Under the pieces are notes generated by a model that saw only the letters and a list, made by a program, of their open reading frames with translations, was not told the origin of the DNA and ran no database searches. Position numbers and translations under genes: made by a program. Below, piece after piece: positions 27,142 to 42,679 of a stretch of DNA of 64,000 nucleotides. How positions within the stretch are numbered: position 1 is the stretch's first letter; each line of letters begins with the position of its first letter. The DNA is taken from assembly GCF_000212695.1 (NCBI RefSeq), contig NC_015514.1, forward strand, positions 3,100,001-3,164,000, in the 5' to 3' direction. Source of the DNA: Cellulomonas fimi ATCC 484. Lineage in GTDB: Bacteria; Actinomycetota; Actinomycetes; Actinomycetales; Cellulomonadaceae.

Positions 27142-27435
27142 TCAGTGGCGGTCGCCGGCGGAGGCCGGCCCCGTGCCGGACGCGACCGTGTCGACGACGA
27201 CGGTCACCATGTCGGAGTCGACGGACAGGAAGCCGCCGTCCACGTGCCAGCGCAGCGGCGCGCCGCCGCCCGCTGGCTGCACGCGCACCTCGCCGGCGCG
27301 CAGCACGGACAGGATCGGGGTGTGGCCGGCCAGGATGCCGATCTCCCCGTCGGCGGCCGGCGCCGACACCTGCCGAGCGGTGCCCGACCAGACCTTGCCG
27401 TCGGTGGCGACGAGGTCGACCTCGAGGTCAGCCAC
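27142..27435 (-). CDS. atpC: F1Fo ATP synthase epsilon subunit
   Basis: At 97 residues this is the short epsilon form: a beta sandwich (LEVDLVATDGKVWSG, GEIGILAGHTPIL) without most of the C-terminal helical hairpin that inhibits ATP hydrolysis in longer homologues. It is the last F1 gene, separated from atpD by 110 bases that hold a strong hairpin. It links the gamma shaft to the c-ring. Confidence 0.95.
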   Translation of the reverse strand: MADLEVDLVATDGKVWSGTARQVSAPAADGEIGILAGHTPILSVLRAGEVRVQPAGGGAPLRWHVDGGFLSVDSDMVTVVVDTVASGTGPASAGDRH

Positions 27436-27501
27436 GAACCGTCTCCTTCACGTTCGATGGGGGTGCGGACCGCCCTGCGGCGTCCGCGGCGAGGACCGCC
27501 C

Positions 27502-27538
27502 GGGCCCGCGCGCCGGCACGTGGCCGGCGCGCGGGCCC
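27502..27538 (-). terminator. Strong hairpin between atpD and atpC
   Basis: A perfect 16-bp stem (GGGCCCGCGCGCCGGC at 27502-27517 against 27523-27538) with a 5-base loop starts 8 bases after the atpD stop. As it lies inside an operon it could be an attenuator or an mRNA stabiliser rather than a full terminator. Confidence 0.65.
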
Positions 27539-27545
27539 AGGGGTC

Positions 27546-29991
<2,446 letters not shown>

Positions 29992-29992
29992 G

Positions 29993-31621
<1,629 letters not shown>

Positions 31622-31699
31622 TGTTCCTTCTCCTCATCGGACGCACGCGGTGCGTGCGGTCTCACAGGTCATGGGTGCACTCGCGGGGGCGGGCACCGG

Positions 31700-32511
31700 T
31701 CAGCTGGCAAGTCGTCGTCGGGCGTCGGCGAGACGCGCCAGCACGGTCGCGTCCACGACCTGGGGGCCGACCTGCACGCGCAGGCCACCGATCACGTGCG
31801 GGTCGAGCACCACGTTGAGCTGCACGACGCTGCCGTAGGCACGCTCGAGGATCTCGGTCAGCCGGCCGCGCTGGGCGTCGGTGAGCGGCGTCGCGGTCGA
31901 CACCGTCGCGACCTGCCGCTGCCGGCGGGCCGCGATGAGGTCTGACAGGTGGCCGAGCGCCGGGACGTACCGGCGTCCGCGGGGTGCGGCTGCGAGGCGC
32001 GTGGCGAGCGCCGTCGTCACGGGCGTGGCCCGCCCGGCGAGGATGTCCTCGACGAGCTTCACGCGGGCCTCCCGCGGGACCGCGGTGTCGAACAGCGTCC
32101 GACGCACCTCACGCTGGCCGGTGAGCGCCCGGGAGAAGCGGAAGATCTCCTCCTCGACGCGCGCGAGCGAGTCGTCCGCCTCGGCCGTGGCGAGCACCGC
32201 GTGGAACGCGAGGTGCTCTGTGGCCTCGGTCAGGTCCTCGTCCGCCGACCAGCGCGAGCGCACGAGCCCCTGCGCGACCTCGACGACCCGGGGGTCGGCG
32301 GCCTGCAGGAGCCGCGCGACGAGCCCGGCCTTCGCGTCGCCGTCGATCGACGGGTCCGCCAGCGTCCGGCGCAGCGAGCCGGAGGAGTCCAGCGCGTCGA
32401 CCAGGGCGAACAGCTGCTCGCCGAGCACCGACGACTGCGCACCGGCAGCAGCGAGGACCGGCTCCCACCGCTCCTCGGCGCCCGCCAGCGACGCCCGACT
32501 CGTCCCGCGCA

Positions 32512-32512
<1 letters not shown>
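31700..32512 (-). CDS. atpH: F1Fo ATP synthase delta subunit
   Basis: The 270-residue stator subunit is longer than the 180-residue enterobacterial form, as is normal for actinobacteria. The C-terminal domain has LQVGPQVVDATVLARLADARR-type sequence (IGGLRVQVGPQVVDATV) that caps F1. Its ATG shares one base with the atpF stop (TGATG). Confidence 0.95.
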
Positions 32513-34327
<1,815 letters not shown>

Positions 34328-34414
34328 CTGGCCGTCATGGATGGCTGGAAGCCTAACCTATGAATCCGCCCGCCCTGCACGCCCGTCCGCGGTCCCGGAC
34401 GGGACCTAGGACCT

Positions 34415-34440
34415 ACCCGTCGGAGGGCCTGCCGACGGGT
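34415..34440 (-). terminator. Hairpin between atpI and atpB
   Basis: ACCCGTCGG (34415-34423) pairs with 34432-34440 over an 8-base loop. It lies between the atpI stop and the atpB start and may reduce read-through from the prfA-wecA-atpI unit. Confidence 0.5.
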
Positions 34441-34474
34441 TCCGGGACGGGCCGCACGGGCGGCCCCGGGCAGG

Positions 34475-34948
34475 TCAGGACGACGGCTCGACGTAGGGCA
34501 CGCGCCCGCGCGAGACGGCCCGGTAGTCCAGGTAGGCCGAGCCGAGGACGCCGACCGCGAGCACCGCCGCGAGCACGCCCTTGGAGTAGAACGTCAGGTC
34601 GCGCAGCAGCGCGAGCACGACGATGACGACGACCACCTTGCCGAGCCACGCGCCCATGACGACGGCCGCCATCTTCTGCGGCGAGGAGTGCACCGTCAGC
34701 AGCATCGTCACGACGGTCGTGCCCGAGAAGACGAGCGCGAGGCCGACGCCGATGAGCGCGCCCCACACGCCCGGCATGCCGGCGACGAGGGCGCCGATGC
34801 CGACCCCGAGCACCGTCAGCGCCCCGAGGAGCAGGAGCGTGTCGCGCAGCGCGGACCGGAACACGGCCTCGGCGGCGGTCGACGTGCCCGGCTTCGGCGT
34901 CGAGGGCTGCGGCGTGCCGGCGTCGGGGGCGGGCGTCGGGTCGGTCAC
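34475..34948 (-). CDS. atpI: ATP synthase I-like membrane protein
   Basis: The 157-residue protein has four membrane helices behind a Pro/Thr-rich N-terminal 25 residues. Its position immediately before atpB and the topology fit AtpI, thought to help assemble the c-ring or supply magnesium. The sequence itself is weakly conserved, so the call rests largely on context. The GTG overlaps the wecA-like stop as GTGA. Confidence 0.75.
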   Translation of the reverse strand: MTDPTPAPDAGTPQPSTPKPGTSTAAEAVFRSALRDTLLLLGALTVLGVGIGALVAGMPGVWGALIGVGLALVFSGTTVVTMLLTVHSSPQKMAAVVMGAWLGKVVVVIVVLALLRDLTFYSKGVLAAVLAVGVLGSAYLDYRAVSRGRVPYVEPSS

Positions 34949-36054
34949 GGGGCCTCCAGGGGCGGGGTGGTGGCGCGCCCGCGCAGCGGGCCGAGGGTCA
35001 GGACGGTCGCGACGAGGACGCCGACGCCGACCGTGACGAGGACGGCGGTCGTCGACCAGATCACCAGCGAGGCGACACCGAACGCGAACACCGCCGTCCA
35101 GATGTACATGATCCCCACCGAGCGGCGGTGCGAGTGCCCGAGCGCGAGCATCCGGTGGTGCAGGTGCATCCGGTCCGGGTGGAAGGGCGACTTGCCCGCC
35201 CCGACACGGCGGACCACGGCGAGCGCCATGTCGAGCAGCGGCACGAGCATGACCGCGAACGGCAGCAGCATCGGCAGGAACGCCGGGAACTGCTGGCGCG
35301 GCAGCGCCTCGGGGTCGATCTGGCCGGTGACCACCACGGCCGCGGCGGACATGACGAACCCGAGCACCATCGAGCCGGAGTCCCCCATGAAGATGCGCGC
35401 GGGGTAGACGTTGTGCGGCAGGAACCCGAGGCACGCGCCGACCAGGGCGGCGAGCACGAGGGTCGCCAGGCTCGCGTAGTCGTCGCTGCTCGAGGCCACC
35501 ACGAGCCGGTAGGAGTAGAAGAAGAAGGCGGCGCCGCCGATCGCGAGCACGCCGGCGGCGAGCCCGTCCAGGCCGTCGACGAAGTTCACCGCGTTCATCG
35601 CGACGACGACGGTGAGGATCGTGAGGAACATCCACATCCGGGTGGAGCCGAGCACGACGCCGCTGACGGGGAGCTGGTAGAGCTGCACGCCCTGCCACGC
35701 GAGGAACCCGGCCGCGAGCACCTGGCCGAGCAGCTTCGTGAGCCAGTCGAGGTCCCAGATGTCGTCGGCGACGCCCAGGGCGCACACGAGCGCGGCGCCG
35801 CCGAGGATGCCGATGATCGGGCGCGGGTTGGCGTACACGCGGTCGAGGAACGGCGCGGTGCCCGCCAGGAGCAGCGCGACGAGGATGCCCAGGTACATCG
35901 CGAGGCCGCCGAGCCGCGGCGTCGGGATCGCGTGCACGTCACGGTCGCGCACCGCCGTGATCGCCCCCCAGCGCAGCGCGCACCAGCGGGCGAGCGGCGT
36001 CATGAGGTAGGTGACCGCGGCGGCGACGAGCAGGACGAGCAGGTAGACCCTCAC
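34945..36054 (-). CDS. wecA: Undecaprenyl-phosphate glycosyl-1-phosphate transferase, WecA/MraY family
   Basis: The 369-residue protein has about ten membrane helices and all family motifs: AMNAVNFVDGLDGLAAG (Asp pair), RIFMGDSGSMVLGF and the HLHHR loop. It transfers a sugar-1-phosphate from UDP-sugar to the lipid carrier, which starts cell-wall polymer or arabinogalactan-type glycan synthesis. In actinobacteria the gene regularly lies between tsaC and atpI. The GTG at 36054 overlaps the tsaC stop as GTGA. Confidence 0.93.
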   Translation of the reverse strand: MRVYLLVLLVAAAVTYLMTPLARWCALRWGAITAVRDRDVHAIPTPRLGGLAMYLGILVALLLAGTAPFLDRVYANPRPIIGILGGAALVCALGVADDIWDLDWLTKLLGQVLAAGFLAWQGVQLYQLPVSGVVLGSTRMWMFLTILTVVVAMNAVNFVDGLDGLAAGVLAIGGAAFFFYSYRLVVASSSDDYASLATLVLAALVGACLGFLPHNVYPARIFMGDSGSMVLGFVMSAAAVVVTGQIDPEALPRQQFPAFLPMLLPFAVMLVPLLDMALAVVRRVGAGKSPFHPDRMHLHHRMLALGHSHRRSVGIMYIWTAVFAFGVASLVIWSTTAVLVTVGVGVLVATVLTLGPLRGRATTPPLEAP

Positions 36055-36719
36055 GGGCCGGGCTCCGGCGGCTCCTCGGGCGCCTCGACGGGTGCGACCT
36101 CGGCGAGCTGCTCGAGCGTCAGGGCGCCCGCGCGCACGAGGCGCAGGACGTCCCCGGTGGCGTCGACGATCGTGGACGCCACCTGGCCCGGCGCGTCGCC
36201 CGCGTCGAGGTAGACGGCGACGGAGTCGCCGAGCTGCGCGTGCGCGTCCTGCGCGGTGACCGCGGCGGGCGACCCCGTCCGGTTCGCGCTCGACACCGCC
36301 ATCGGACCCGTCCGGCGCAGCAGCGCGAGAGCCGTCGGGTGGTCGGGGACGCGCAGCGCGACCGTGCCGTTCGTCTCCCCCAGGTCCCACGCGAGCGAGG
36401 GCTGCGCGTGCACGATCAGCGTCAGCCCGCCGGGCCAGAACGCCTCGGCGAGGGCGCGCGCGGCGTCGGGCACGTCGGTCGCGAGCCCGTCGAGGGTGCG
36501 CACGTCGGGGATGAGCACGGGCGGCGGCATCTGGCGGCCGCGACCCTTCGCGTCGAGCAGGGCCTGCACCGCCGGGGGCGTGAACGCGTCGGCCCCGATC
36601 CCGTAGACGGTGTCCGTCGGCAGGACGACGAGTGCGCCGCGTGAGACCGCGGCGACCGCCTCGTCGATCGCGGGACCCCAGGTGCTCGGATCGGACGCGG
36701 ACCGGATGCGCTCGCTCAC
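36051..36719 (-). CDS. tsaC: L-threonylcarbamoyladenylate synthase
   Basis: The 222-residue YrdC/Sua5-type enzyme makes threonylcarbamoyl-AMP for the t6A37 modification of ANN-decoding tRNAs. PTDTVYGIGADAF, DAKGRGR (KxR) and VSSANRTGSPA are the conserved nucleotide and threonine-binding segments. The C-terminal Sua5 domain is missing, as in bacterial TsaC. It overlaps prmC by GTGA. Confidence 0.94.
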   Translation of the reverse strand: MSERIRSASDPSTWGPAIDEAVAAVSRGALVVLPTDTVYGIGADAFTPPAVQALLDAKGRGRQMPPPVLIPDVRTLDGLATDVPDAARALAEAFWPGGLTLIVHAQPSLAWDLGETNGTVALRVPDHPTALALLRRTGPMAVSSANRTGSPAAVTAQDAHAQLGDSVAVYLDAGDAPGQVASTIVDATGDVLRLVRAGALTLEQLAEVAPVEAPEEPPEPGP

Positions 36720-37636
36720 GGGGTGGAGTCTCCCACGTCCGGGCGGGTGGACCGGACGAGTTCGGGCACGCTCCTGCGCGCCACGAGCATCCGCGGCCGG
36801 CCGGTCAGGTCGGGCCGGGTCTCGACGTCGACGAGCCCCCCGGTGGCGTGGGCGGCGTCGCGCGCGGCACCGTCCTGCACCTCGGCGTGCTCCATGACGA
36901 GCAGCCCGCCCGGCCGCAGCAGCCGCACCGCGGCGGCCAGCACGGCACGCGGCACGTCGAGCCCGTCGGCACCGCCTCCGTACAGGGCCAGGTCCGGGTC
37001 GTGGTCGCGCACCTCGGGGTCCACCGGCTCGGCGTCCGGCGGGATGTACGGCGGGTTGGAGACGACGACGTCGACGCGCCCCGCCAGGTCCGCGAGCAGG
37101 CCCGTGTCGCGCACGTCGCCGGGCAGGACGCGCACGTCCGCACCGGCGTCGGCCGCGTTGCGGCGGGTGAGCGCGACCGCCGCGGGCGACGCGTCCACCG
37201 CGGCGACGCGGGACCCGGGCACCTCCGTGGCGACCGCGAGCCCGAGCCCGCCTGCCCCGCAGCACAGGTCGACCACGACCGGCGACGTCCCGGCTGCGAC
37301 GAGCCGGGCCGCCTCGTCGACCGCGACCTGCGCGACGACCTCCGTCTCGGGGCGCGGCACGAACACGCCGGGCTCGACGTGCAGCGTCAGCCAGCGGAAC
37401 GTCGTGCGTCCGACGATGTGCTGGAGCGGCTCGCGCCGACGTCGGCGGTCCACGAGGTCGGCGTAGGTCGCGGCGAAGCCCTCCGGCACGGGCGGCGCGA
37501 GGACGAGGTCCAGCCGGTCGAGCCCGAGCGCGTGCGCCGCGAGGGCCGTCGCGTCGACCCGTGGCGACGCGACCCCGGCCTCGTCGAGCACGCGCGTCGC
37601 GCCCTCGACGAGCGCACGCAGCGTCGGCGCGCTCAC
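36716..37636 (-). CDS. prmC: Release factor glutamine methyltransferase
   Basis: The 306-residue enzyme methylates the GGQ glutamine of release factors, matching its position directly behind prfA. The N-terminal helical domain is followed by a SAM-binding fold with [15 protein letters not shown] and the catalytic VSNPPYIPP. In the first SAM loop CCGAGG replaces the more common GTGSG, a substitution also usual in actinobacteria. It overlaps prfA by GTGA. Confidence 0.95.
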   Translation of the reverse strand: MSAPTLRALVEGATRVLDEAGVASPRVDATALAAHALGLDRLDLVLAPPVPEGFAATYADLVDRRRRREPLQHIVGRTTFRWLTLHVEPGVFVPRPETEVVAQVAVDEAARLVAAGTSPVVVDLCCGAGGLGLAVATEVPGSRVAAVDASPAAVALTRRNAADAGADVRVLPGDVRDTGLLADLAGRVDVVVSNPPYIPPDAEPVDPEVRDHDPDLALYGGGADGLDVPRAVLAAAVRLLRPGGLLVMEHAEVQDGAARDAAHATGGLVDVETRPDLTGRPRMLVARRSVPELVRSTRPDVGDSTP

Positions 37637-38721
37637 CGCTCCCCCGCGGACGCGAGCCGGGCCGCCTCGTCGGCGTCGATCGCGGACTGCACGACCGGGC
37701 CGAGGTCGCCGCCGAGCACGGCGTCGAGGTTGTACGCCTTGTAGCCGGTCCGGTGGTCGGCGATCCGGTTCTCCGGGAAGTTGTACGTGCGGATCCGCTC
37801 CGAGCGGTCCACGGTGCGCACCTGCGAGCGGCGGGCCTGCGACGCGGCGGCCGCGGCCTCCTCCTGGCGCGCGGCGAGGAGCCGGGCACGCAGGACGCGC
37901 ATGGCCTGCTCGCGGTTCTGCAGCTGCGACTTCTCGTTCTGCATCGAGACGACGATGCCCGTCGGCAGGTGCGTGATGCGGACGGCCGAGTCGGTCGTGT
38001 TGACGGACTGGCCGCCAGGCCCCGACGAGCGGTACACGTCGATGCGCAGGTCGTTGGGGTCGATGTCGACCTCGCCCTCGTCCTCCGCCTCCGGGAGCAC
38101 GAGCACGCCCGCGGCCGACGTGTGGATCCGGCCCTGCGACTCGGTGACCGGCACGCGCTGGACGCGGTGCACCCCGCCCTCGTACTTCAGGTGCGCCCAG
38201 ACCCCGTCCTCGGGCGCGACGGCGCCGCGCGCCTTGACGGACAGGTGCACGTCCTTGAACCCGCCGAGGTCGGACTCGGTGGACTCGAGCACCTGCGTCT
38301 GCCAGCCCATGCGCTCGGCGTACCGCGTGTACATGCGCAGCAGGTCGCCCGCGAACAGCGCCGACTCCTCGCCGCCCTCCCCTGCCTTGATCTCGAGGAT
38401 GACGTCGCGCGCGTCGTCCGGGTCGCGCGGCACGAGCACGTCGCGCAGCCGCGCCTCCGCCGTGCGCGCGACGTCCTGCAGCGCGGGCAGCTCCGCCGCG
38501 AACGCCTCGTCGACCTCCGCGAGCTCCGCGGCCGCCTCGGCGTCGTCGCTCGCCGCGCGCCACGCCCGGTAGGCCTGCGCGACGCGCCCGAGCTCGGCGT
38601 ACCGCCGGCCGAGCCGCCGGGCGAGGGCGGCGTCGGCGTGCACGGCGGGGTCGGCGAGGCGCGCCTCGATCTCGGCGTGCTCGTCGAGCAGCGGCTGCGC
38701 CGCGGCGTAGGCCTCGCTCAT
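37633..38721 (-). CDS. prfA: Peptide chain release factor 1
   Basis: The 362-residue factor recognises UAA and UAG. The catalytic GGQ is in [17 protein letters not shown], and the domain 2 anticodon-like tripeptide region and [13 protein letters not shown] motif ([15 protein letters not shown]) are present. The ATG at 38721 gives the standard length. It is separated from rpmE by a strong hairpin. Confidence 0.96.
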   Translation of the reverse strand: MSEAYAAAQPLLDEHAEIEARLADPAVHADAALARRLGRRYAELGRVAQAYRAWRAASDDAEAAAELAEVDEAFAAELPALQDVARTAEARLRDVLVPRDPDDARDVILEIKAGEGGEESALFAGDLLRMYTRYAERMGWQTQVLESTESDLGGFKDVHLSVKARGAVAPEDGVWAHLKYEGGVHRVQRVPVTESQGRIHTSAAGVLVLPEAEDEGEVDIDPNDLRIDVYRSSGPGGQSVNTTDSAVRITHLPTGIVVSMQNEKSQLQNREQAMRVLRARLLAARQEEAAAAASQARRSQVRTVDRSERIRTYNFPENRIADHRTGYKAYNLDAVLGGDLGPVVQSAIDADEAARLASAGER

Positions 38722-38801
38722 CCGGGTCCTCCTGGGGGACGTCGGCGCGCGCACGCCCGACGGCGGTGCGCGGCCGGGGTGCACGTCGGGTGCACAAAGC
38801 A

Positions 38802-38867
38802 GCAGCGCCGGTGCCCGCGCGGACACTGCCATGGAGGGCAGTCGTCCGCGCCGGGCACCGGCGCTGC
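38802..38867 (-). terminator. Nested hairpin between rpmE and prfA
   Basis: A 23-bp stem with a one-base bulge (38802-38824 against 38844-38867) encloses a smaller hairpin, ACTGCC with GGCAGT (38825-38830 and 38837-38842). It starts 8 bases past the rpmE stop. Confidence 0.8.
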
Positions 38868-38874
38868 GGAGGTG

Positions 38875-39090
38875 CTAGTTGGCCGACTTCTTGCCGTAGC
38901 GCGCCTCGAACCGGGCCACGCGGCCACCGGTGTCGAGGATCTTCTGCTTGCCCGTGTAGAACGGGTGGCAGGCGCTGCACACGTCGGCGTGGATCTTGCC
39001 GCTCGTCACCGTCGAGCGCGTGACGAAGGTGTTGCCGCACGTGCACGTGACCTCGGTGACCACGTACTGCGGGTGGATGTCAGACTTCAC
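38875..39090 (-). CDS. rpmE: Ribosomal protein L31, zinc-binding form
   Basis: The 71-residue protein has four Cys residues (CTCG near the start, CSAC later) that make it the C+ zinc type, and the conserved [17 protein letters not shown]. It binds the central protuberance of the 50S subunit. The C+ form usually coexists with a Zur-repressed Cys-lacking paralogue elsewhere. It is transcribed alone or with prfA by read-through of the hairpin. Confidence 0.97.
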   Translation of the reverse strand: MKSDIHPQYVVTEVTCTCGNTFVTRSTVTSGKIHADVCSACHPFYTGKQKILDTGGRVARFEARYGKKSAN

Positions 39091-39217
39091 AGGGCTTCTC
39101 CTTGTTGGGGTGTCCCCGGGTCCCGGCGCGCTGCGCGCACGGGTGAACCGCAGACCAACAGTCGATTGTGCCAGAACGACGGCGGCCCCCGAAATCTTCC
39201 CGCGGCCGCCGGGGGCG

Positions 39218-39580
39218 TCAGGAGGCGCGCGCGAGCGAGCCGATCTGCTCGTCGTCGGTGTCGTGCAGCACGAGCTCGTCGCCGTCGACCTCGGCCCACG
39301 CCGCGTCGGTCAGCCACGTGTCGACGCCCTCGCAGGCCATCTGCGTCGAGGCGAAGGGCTCGAAGCGGACCGTGCCCTCGTCGTCCTGCGACCACTCGCC
39401 GTTGAGCTGGTTGCACCCGTCCGTCCCGGAGACGGTGCCGTCGTCGGCGATCACGAGCTGCGGCTCGCCCTCGCCCTGCTCGCCCCAGGTGCCGACCGCG
39501 CCGGGGTCCGGGTCCCCGCACGCGCCGAGCAGGCCGGCGACGAGAACCAGGACAGGGCCGCACGCGACGAACCGCCTCAT
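39218..39580 (-). CDS. META-domain lipoprotein
   Basis: The 120-residue protein has a lipoprotein signal with lipobox LLGAC and Cys21. The mature part matches the META domain (DUF306): [21 protein letters not shown] and STQMACEG. In other bacteria the domain occurs in HslJ-like envelope or stress proteins. The start at 39580 (MRRFVACG) fits the signal peptide better than an in-frame start 27 bases upstream. Confidence 0.85.
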   Translation of the reverse strand: MRRFVACGPVLVLVAGLLGACGDPDPGAVGTWGEQGEGEPQLVIADDGTVSGTDGCNQLNGEWSQDDEGTVRFEPFASTQMACEGVDTWLTDAAWAEVDGDELVLHDTDDEQIGSLARAS

Positions 39581-39797
39581 ACCGGGCACCGTAGCAGCGC
39601 CGCGCACCCCCCGCCCGGCGAGGCGGAGCGCGCGCCGACCGCTTTGCCCGAAGCGTGTCGGACCAGGTCAGCGCCGTGATTGCCGCTGAATCTCACATGC
39701 TGGAACGGCACGGGTCGGCTGCCGTAGGTCCCACGCGGACCGACGACGCCGGGAGGACGATCACCTCACGAGCACTCTCACGAGGAGCTGAGCACCA

Positions 39798-39980
39798 ATG
39801 ACGGTGTGCCTGCACGTCTTCCGCGGCGACCCCGACGGCAAGACCCCCGACCCCGGTACCTCCACCCTGCGCACGGCGACCTGCGTCCGCTGCGGACGCC
39901 GACGCACCTACCTGCAGCGCTGGCCCGGCCGCGACCGGACCCCGTCCGCCGCGCCCGACGCGTTCACGCCGCGGACCTGA
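39798..39980 (+). CDS. Small Cys-containing protein, 60 residues
   Basis: An ATG follows CGAGGAG by about 10 bases. The product has CVRCGRRRTY, a CxxC pair plus an earlier Cys, and a basic, Pro-rich remainder. No family is recognised. Coding is supported by codon bias and the ribosome site rather than homology, so it is tentative. Confidence 0.55.
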   Translation: MTVCLHVFRGDPDGKTPDPGTSTLRTATCVRCGRRRTYLQRWPGRDRTPSAAPDAFTPRT

Positions 39981-40054
39981 GGGCGGCCCGCCCGGCGTCG
40001 CCCGGGTGACGCGCCCGTCCGGCGGCCCTGCGCAGGACCGGTCCGGCGACGTAG

Positions 40055-40390
40055 CTACTCCTTGGGCGGCAGCGAGCGCGCGTGCGCGACTCCCGCGTCG
40101 ACCCACCGGTCCAGCTCGTCGTCGTCCGCGACCGCGCCCGGCTCGACGAGCAGCCAGCCCGCCAGGCCGCGCCCGCGCATCTCGAACGGCCGGGTGCCCG
40201 GCTCCGCGAGCAGCGACGGCGTCTCCTCCGGCGGCACCCGGACCATGAGCCCGCCCTGCTTGCCGCTCACGCCGACGGCCATGTGACCGCCGACGAGGAA
40301 CGCCACCCCGCCGAACATCCGGCGCTCCTCGACGGGGACCCGCGCCCCCACGAGCTCCCGCACGCGCCCGACCAGCACCTCGTCGACCAC
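40055..40390 (-). CDS. TfoX N-terminal-domain protein
   Basis: The 111-residue protein matches the TfoX/Sxy N-terminal domain: RRMFGGVAFLVGGHMAVGV and GWLLVEP are family-typical. It lacks the TfoX C-terminal domain and the context of competence genes, so a competence role is not implied. It is a single cytoplasmic domain of unknown biochemical activity. Confidence 0.88.
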   Translation of the reverse strand: MVDEVLVGRVRELVGARVPVEERRMFGGVAFLVGGHMAVGVSGKQGGLMVRVPPEETPSLLAEPGTRPFEMRGRGLAGWLLVEPGAVADDDELDRWVDAGVAHARSLPPKE

Positions 40391-40540
40391 CGTCGCCCCT
40401 CCCGTCGGCCTGCCGGCGGCGTCACCGGCCCGCGACCAGCGTGGCAGAGGCGGCCGTCCGCGTCGACGGTCCGCCGGGCCCGCGCGCGCGACGGCCCCGC
40501 CTCCCTCGGAGGGAGCGCGGGGCCGTCGGGGCGTGCGGTG

Positions 40541-42679
40541 TCAGACCGTGCGGCCGACCTCGGCGTCGCCGAGCGTGCCGCCCGGGGTCGTCTTCTGCAC
40601 CTGGAGCAGGAACTCGACGTTGGACTTCGTCTCGCGGAGCTTGCCGACGAGCAGCTCGATCGCCTGCTGCTGGTCGAGCGCACCCATGACCCGGCGCAGC
40701 TTGTAGACGATCTTGAGCTCGTCCTGCGCCATGAGGATCTCCTCGCGGCGCGTGCCCGACGCGTTGACGTCGACCGCCGGGAAGATGCGCTTGTCCGCCA
40801 GGGACCGCGAGAGCCGCAGCTCCATGTTCCCGGTGCCCTTGAACTCCTCGAAGATGACCTCGTCCATCTTGGAGCCGGTCTCGACGAGCGCCGACGCCAG
40901 GATGGTGAGCGACCCGCCGTTCTCGATGTTGCGGGCCGCACCGAAGAACTTCTTCGGCGGGTACAGCGCCGAGGCGTCGACACCGCCGGACAGGATGCGG
41001 CCCGACGCGGGCGCGGCCAGGTTGTAGGCGCGCGACAGGCGGGTCAGCGAGTCCAGCAGCACGACGACGTCCTGGCCCAGCTCGACCAGGCGCTTGGCCC
41101 GCTCGATCGCGAGCTCCGCGACGATCGTGTGGTCCGAGGCGGGACGGTCGAACGTCGAGGCGATGACCTCGCCGCGGACCGTCCGCTCCATGTCCGTGAC
41201 CTCCTCGGGGCGCTCGTCGACGAGCACGACCATGAGGTGGACCTCGGGGTTGTTCGCGGAGATCGCGTTCGCGATCTGCTGCATGATGATCGTCTTGCCC
41301 GCCTTGGGCGGCGCGACGATGAGGCCGCGCTGACCCTTGCCGATGGGCGCGACGATGTCGATGACGCGCGGCGTCAGGCGCGTCGGCTCGGTCTCCAGGC
41401 GCAGCCGCTCCTGCGGGTACAGGGGCGTGAGCTTGGTGAACTCGGGACGCTGCCGCGCCTCCTCGGGCGACAGGCCGTTGACCGTGTCGAGCCGCACGAG
41501 CGCGTTGAACTTGCTCGGCCGGTTGCCCTGCTGCGGCGCCTGCTCGCCCTCACGGGGCTGGCGGACCGCGCCCGTGATCGCGTCGCCGCGGCGCAGCCCG
41601 GCCTTCTTCACCTGGCTGAGCGAGACGTACACGTCGTTCGCACCCGGCAGGTAGCCCGACGTGCGGACGAACGCGTAGGAGTCGAGCACGTCGAGGATGC
41701 CCGCGACGGGCAGCAGGACGTCGTCCTCGGTGACCTCGATCTCGTCGAGGCCCGCGACCTCGGGCTGACCGCTGCGACCGCGGCCGCGCTTGCGGTCCCG
41801 GTCGCGGTAACGGTCGCGGGAGCGACGGCGGCGGCCGCCGCGCTCGTCGTCGTCGAGGACGCCCTCGGCCTGCGGCGCCGGTGCGCCCTGGCCTCGGCCC
41901 GCCTGCTCGGGCTGCGGACGCTGCACGGGCTCGTCGCCGCGACGGGGCTCCTCGGGAGCGCCCTGCCCGCGGCCGGCGCGGCGCGAGCGCCGTTCGGCCT
42001 GCGCGTCGCCGCGAGCCGCGCGGTCGTCGCGCGCCTCGGCGGGTGCGAGGCGCGCGTCGAGAGCGGCCTCCAGGCCGGCGAGCGCGTCCTGGCGGGGACG
42101 CTGCTCCTCGTCGCGGCGCGGCTCACGGTCGGCACGCGGCTCACGGTCGGCACGCGGCTCACGTTCGGCGCGCGGCTCACGCTCCGTGCGGGGCTCACGG
42201 TCGGTGCGGGACTCACGCCCGGCGCGCGGCTCGCTGTCGGTGCGCGGCTCACTGTCGGCGCGCGGCTCACGCTCGGCGCGCGGCTCACGGTCGGCGCGCG
42301 GCTCACGGTCGGTGCGCGCCGCCCGCTCGGCACGGGGCTCGGCCTCGACGCGCGGCTGGGCCGGCGAAGGCTCGGCCGCGGCCGGCGCGGCGCCCTCCTG
42401 CGCGGGCTGCGGCGCACGGCGGCGGCGCTCGCGCACGGGCGCCGCGTCCGCGACGGCGACGGCCTCGGCGCGGCGCGGCTCGTCGAGCGCACGCGTGCGG
42501 GCGGCGCCCCGGGCGGCCGTGATGGCCTCGACCAGGTCGCCCTTGCGCATCTTCGAGGTGCCCTTGACCCCCAGCTCGGAGGCAAGCGCCTGCAGCTCGG
42601 GCAGGCGCAGCGCGGTGATCGAGCCGCCGCGGGCGGACCCGCCGGTCGTCGTCACGGCGGGATCGATGGTGTCTGTCAC
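40541..42679 (-). CDS. rho: Transcription termination factor Rho with extended N-terminal insert
   Basis: The 712-residue protein has the Rho N-terminal domain ([24 protein letters not shown]), the RNA-binding fold ([14 protein letters not shown]) and the hexameric ATPase ([18 protein letters not shown]-loop, [12 protein letters not shown], the Q-loop region). Between the first two lies an insert of about 220 residues, rich in Arg, Glu, Asp and Pro, that includes eleven six-residue repeats. Such RNA-binding inserts are characteristic of high-GC actinobacterial Rho proteins. The GTG start at 42679 lies behind a leader of about 215 bases. Confidence 0.96.
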   Translation of the reverse strand: MTDTIDPAVTTTGGSARGGSITALRLPELQALASELGVKGTSKMRKGDLVEAITAARGAARTRALDEPRRAEAVAVADAAPVRERRRRAPQPAQEGAAPAAAEPSPAQPRVEAEPRAERAARTDREPRADREPRAEREPRADSEPRTDSEPRAGRESRTDREPRTEREPRAEREPRADREPRADREPRRDEEQRPRQDALAGLEAALDARLAPAEARDDRAARGDAQAERRSRRAGRGQGAPEEPRRGDEPVQRPQPEQAGRGQGAPAPQAEGVLDDDERGGRRRRSRDRYRDRDRKRGRGRSGQPEVAGLDEIEVTEDDVLLPVAGILDVLDSYAFVRTSGYLPGANDVYVSLSQVKKAGLRRGDAITGAVRQPREGEQAPQQGNRPSKFNALVRLDTVNGLSPEEARQRPEFTKLTPLYPQERLRLETEPTRLTPRVIDIVAPIGKGQRGLIVAPPKAGKTIIMQQIANAISANNPEVHLMVVLVDERPEEVTDMERTVRGEVIASTFDRPASDHTIVAELAIERAKRLVELGQDVVVLLDSLTRLSRAYNLAAPASGRILSGGVDASALYPPKKFFGAARNIENGGSLTILASALVETGSKMDEVIFEEFKGTGNMELRLSRSLADKRIFPAVDVNASGTRREEILMAQDELKIVYKLRRVMGALDQQQAIELLVGKLRETKSNVEFLLQVQKTTPGGTLGDAEVGRTV
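42121..42318. repeat. Eleven 18-bp repeats inside rho
   Basis: Eleven head-to-tail units of GCTCACGGTCGGCACGCG type encode the repeat REPRAD (with variants [12 protein letters not shown]) on the minus strand. Copies differ at one to four positions, so they have been diverging under selection for charge. Confidence 0.85.

Noticed and set aside
42121..42318. Regular 18-bp repeats considered as a CRISPR array
   Set aside because: There are no spacers, the unit is a multiple of three and the repeats keep the rho reading frame.
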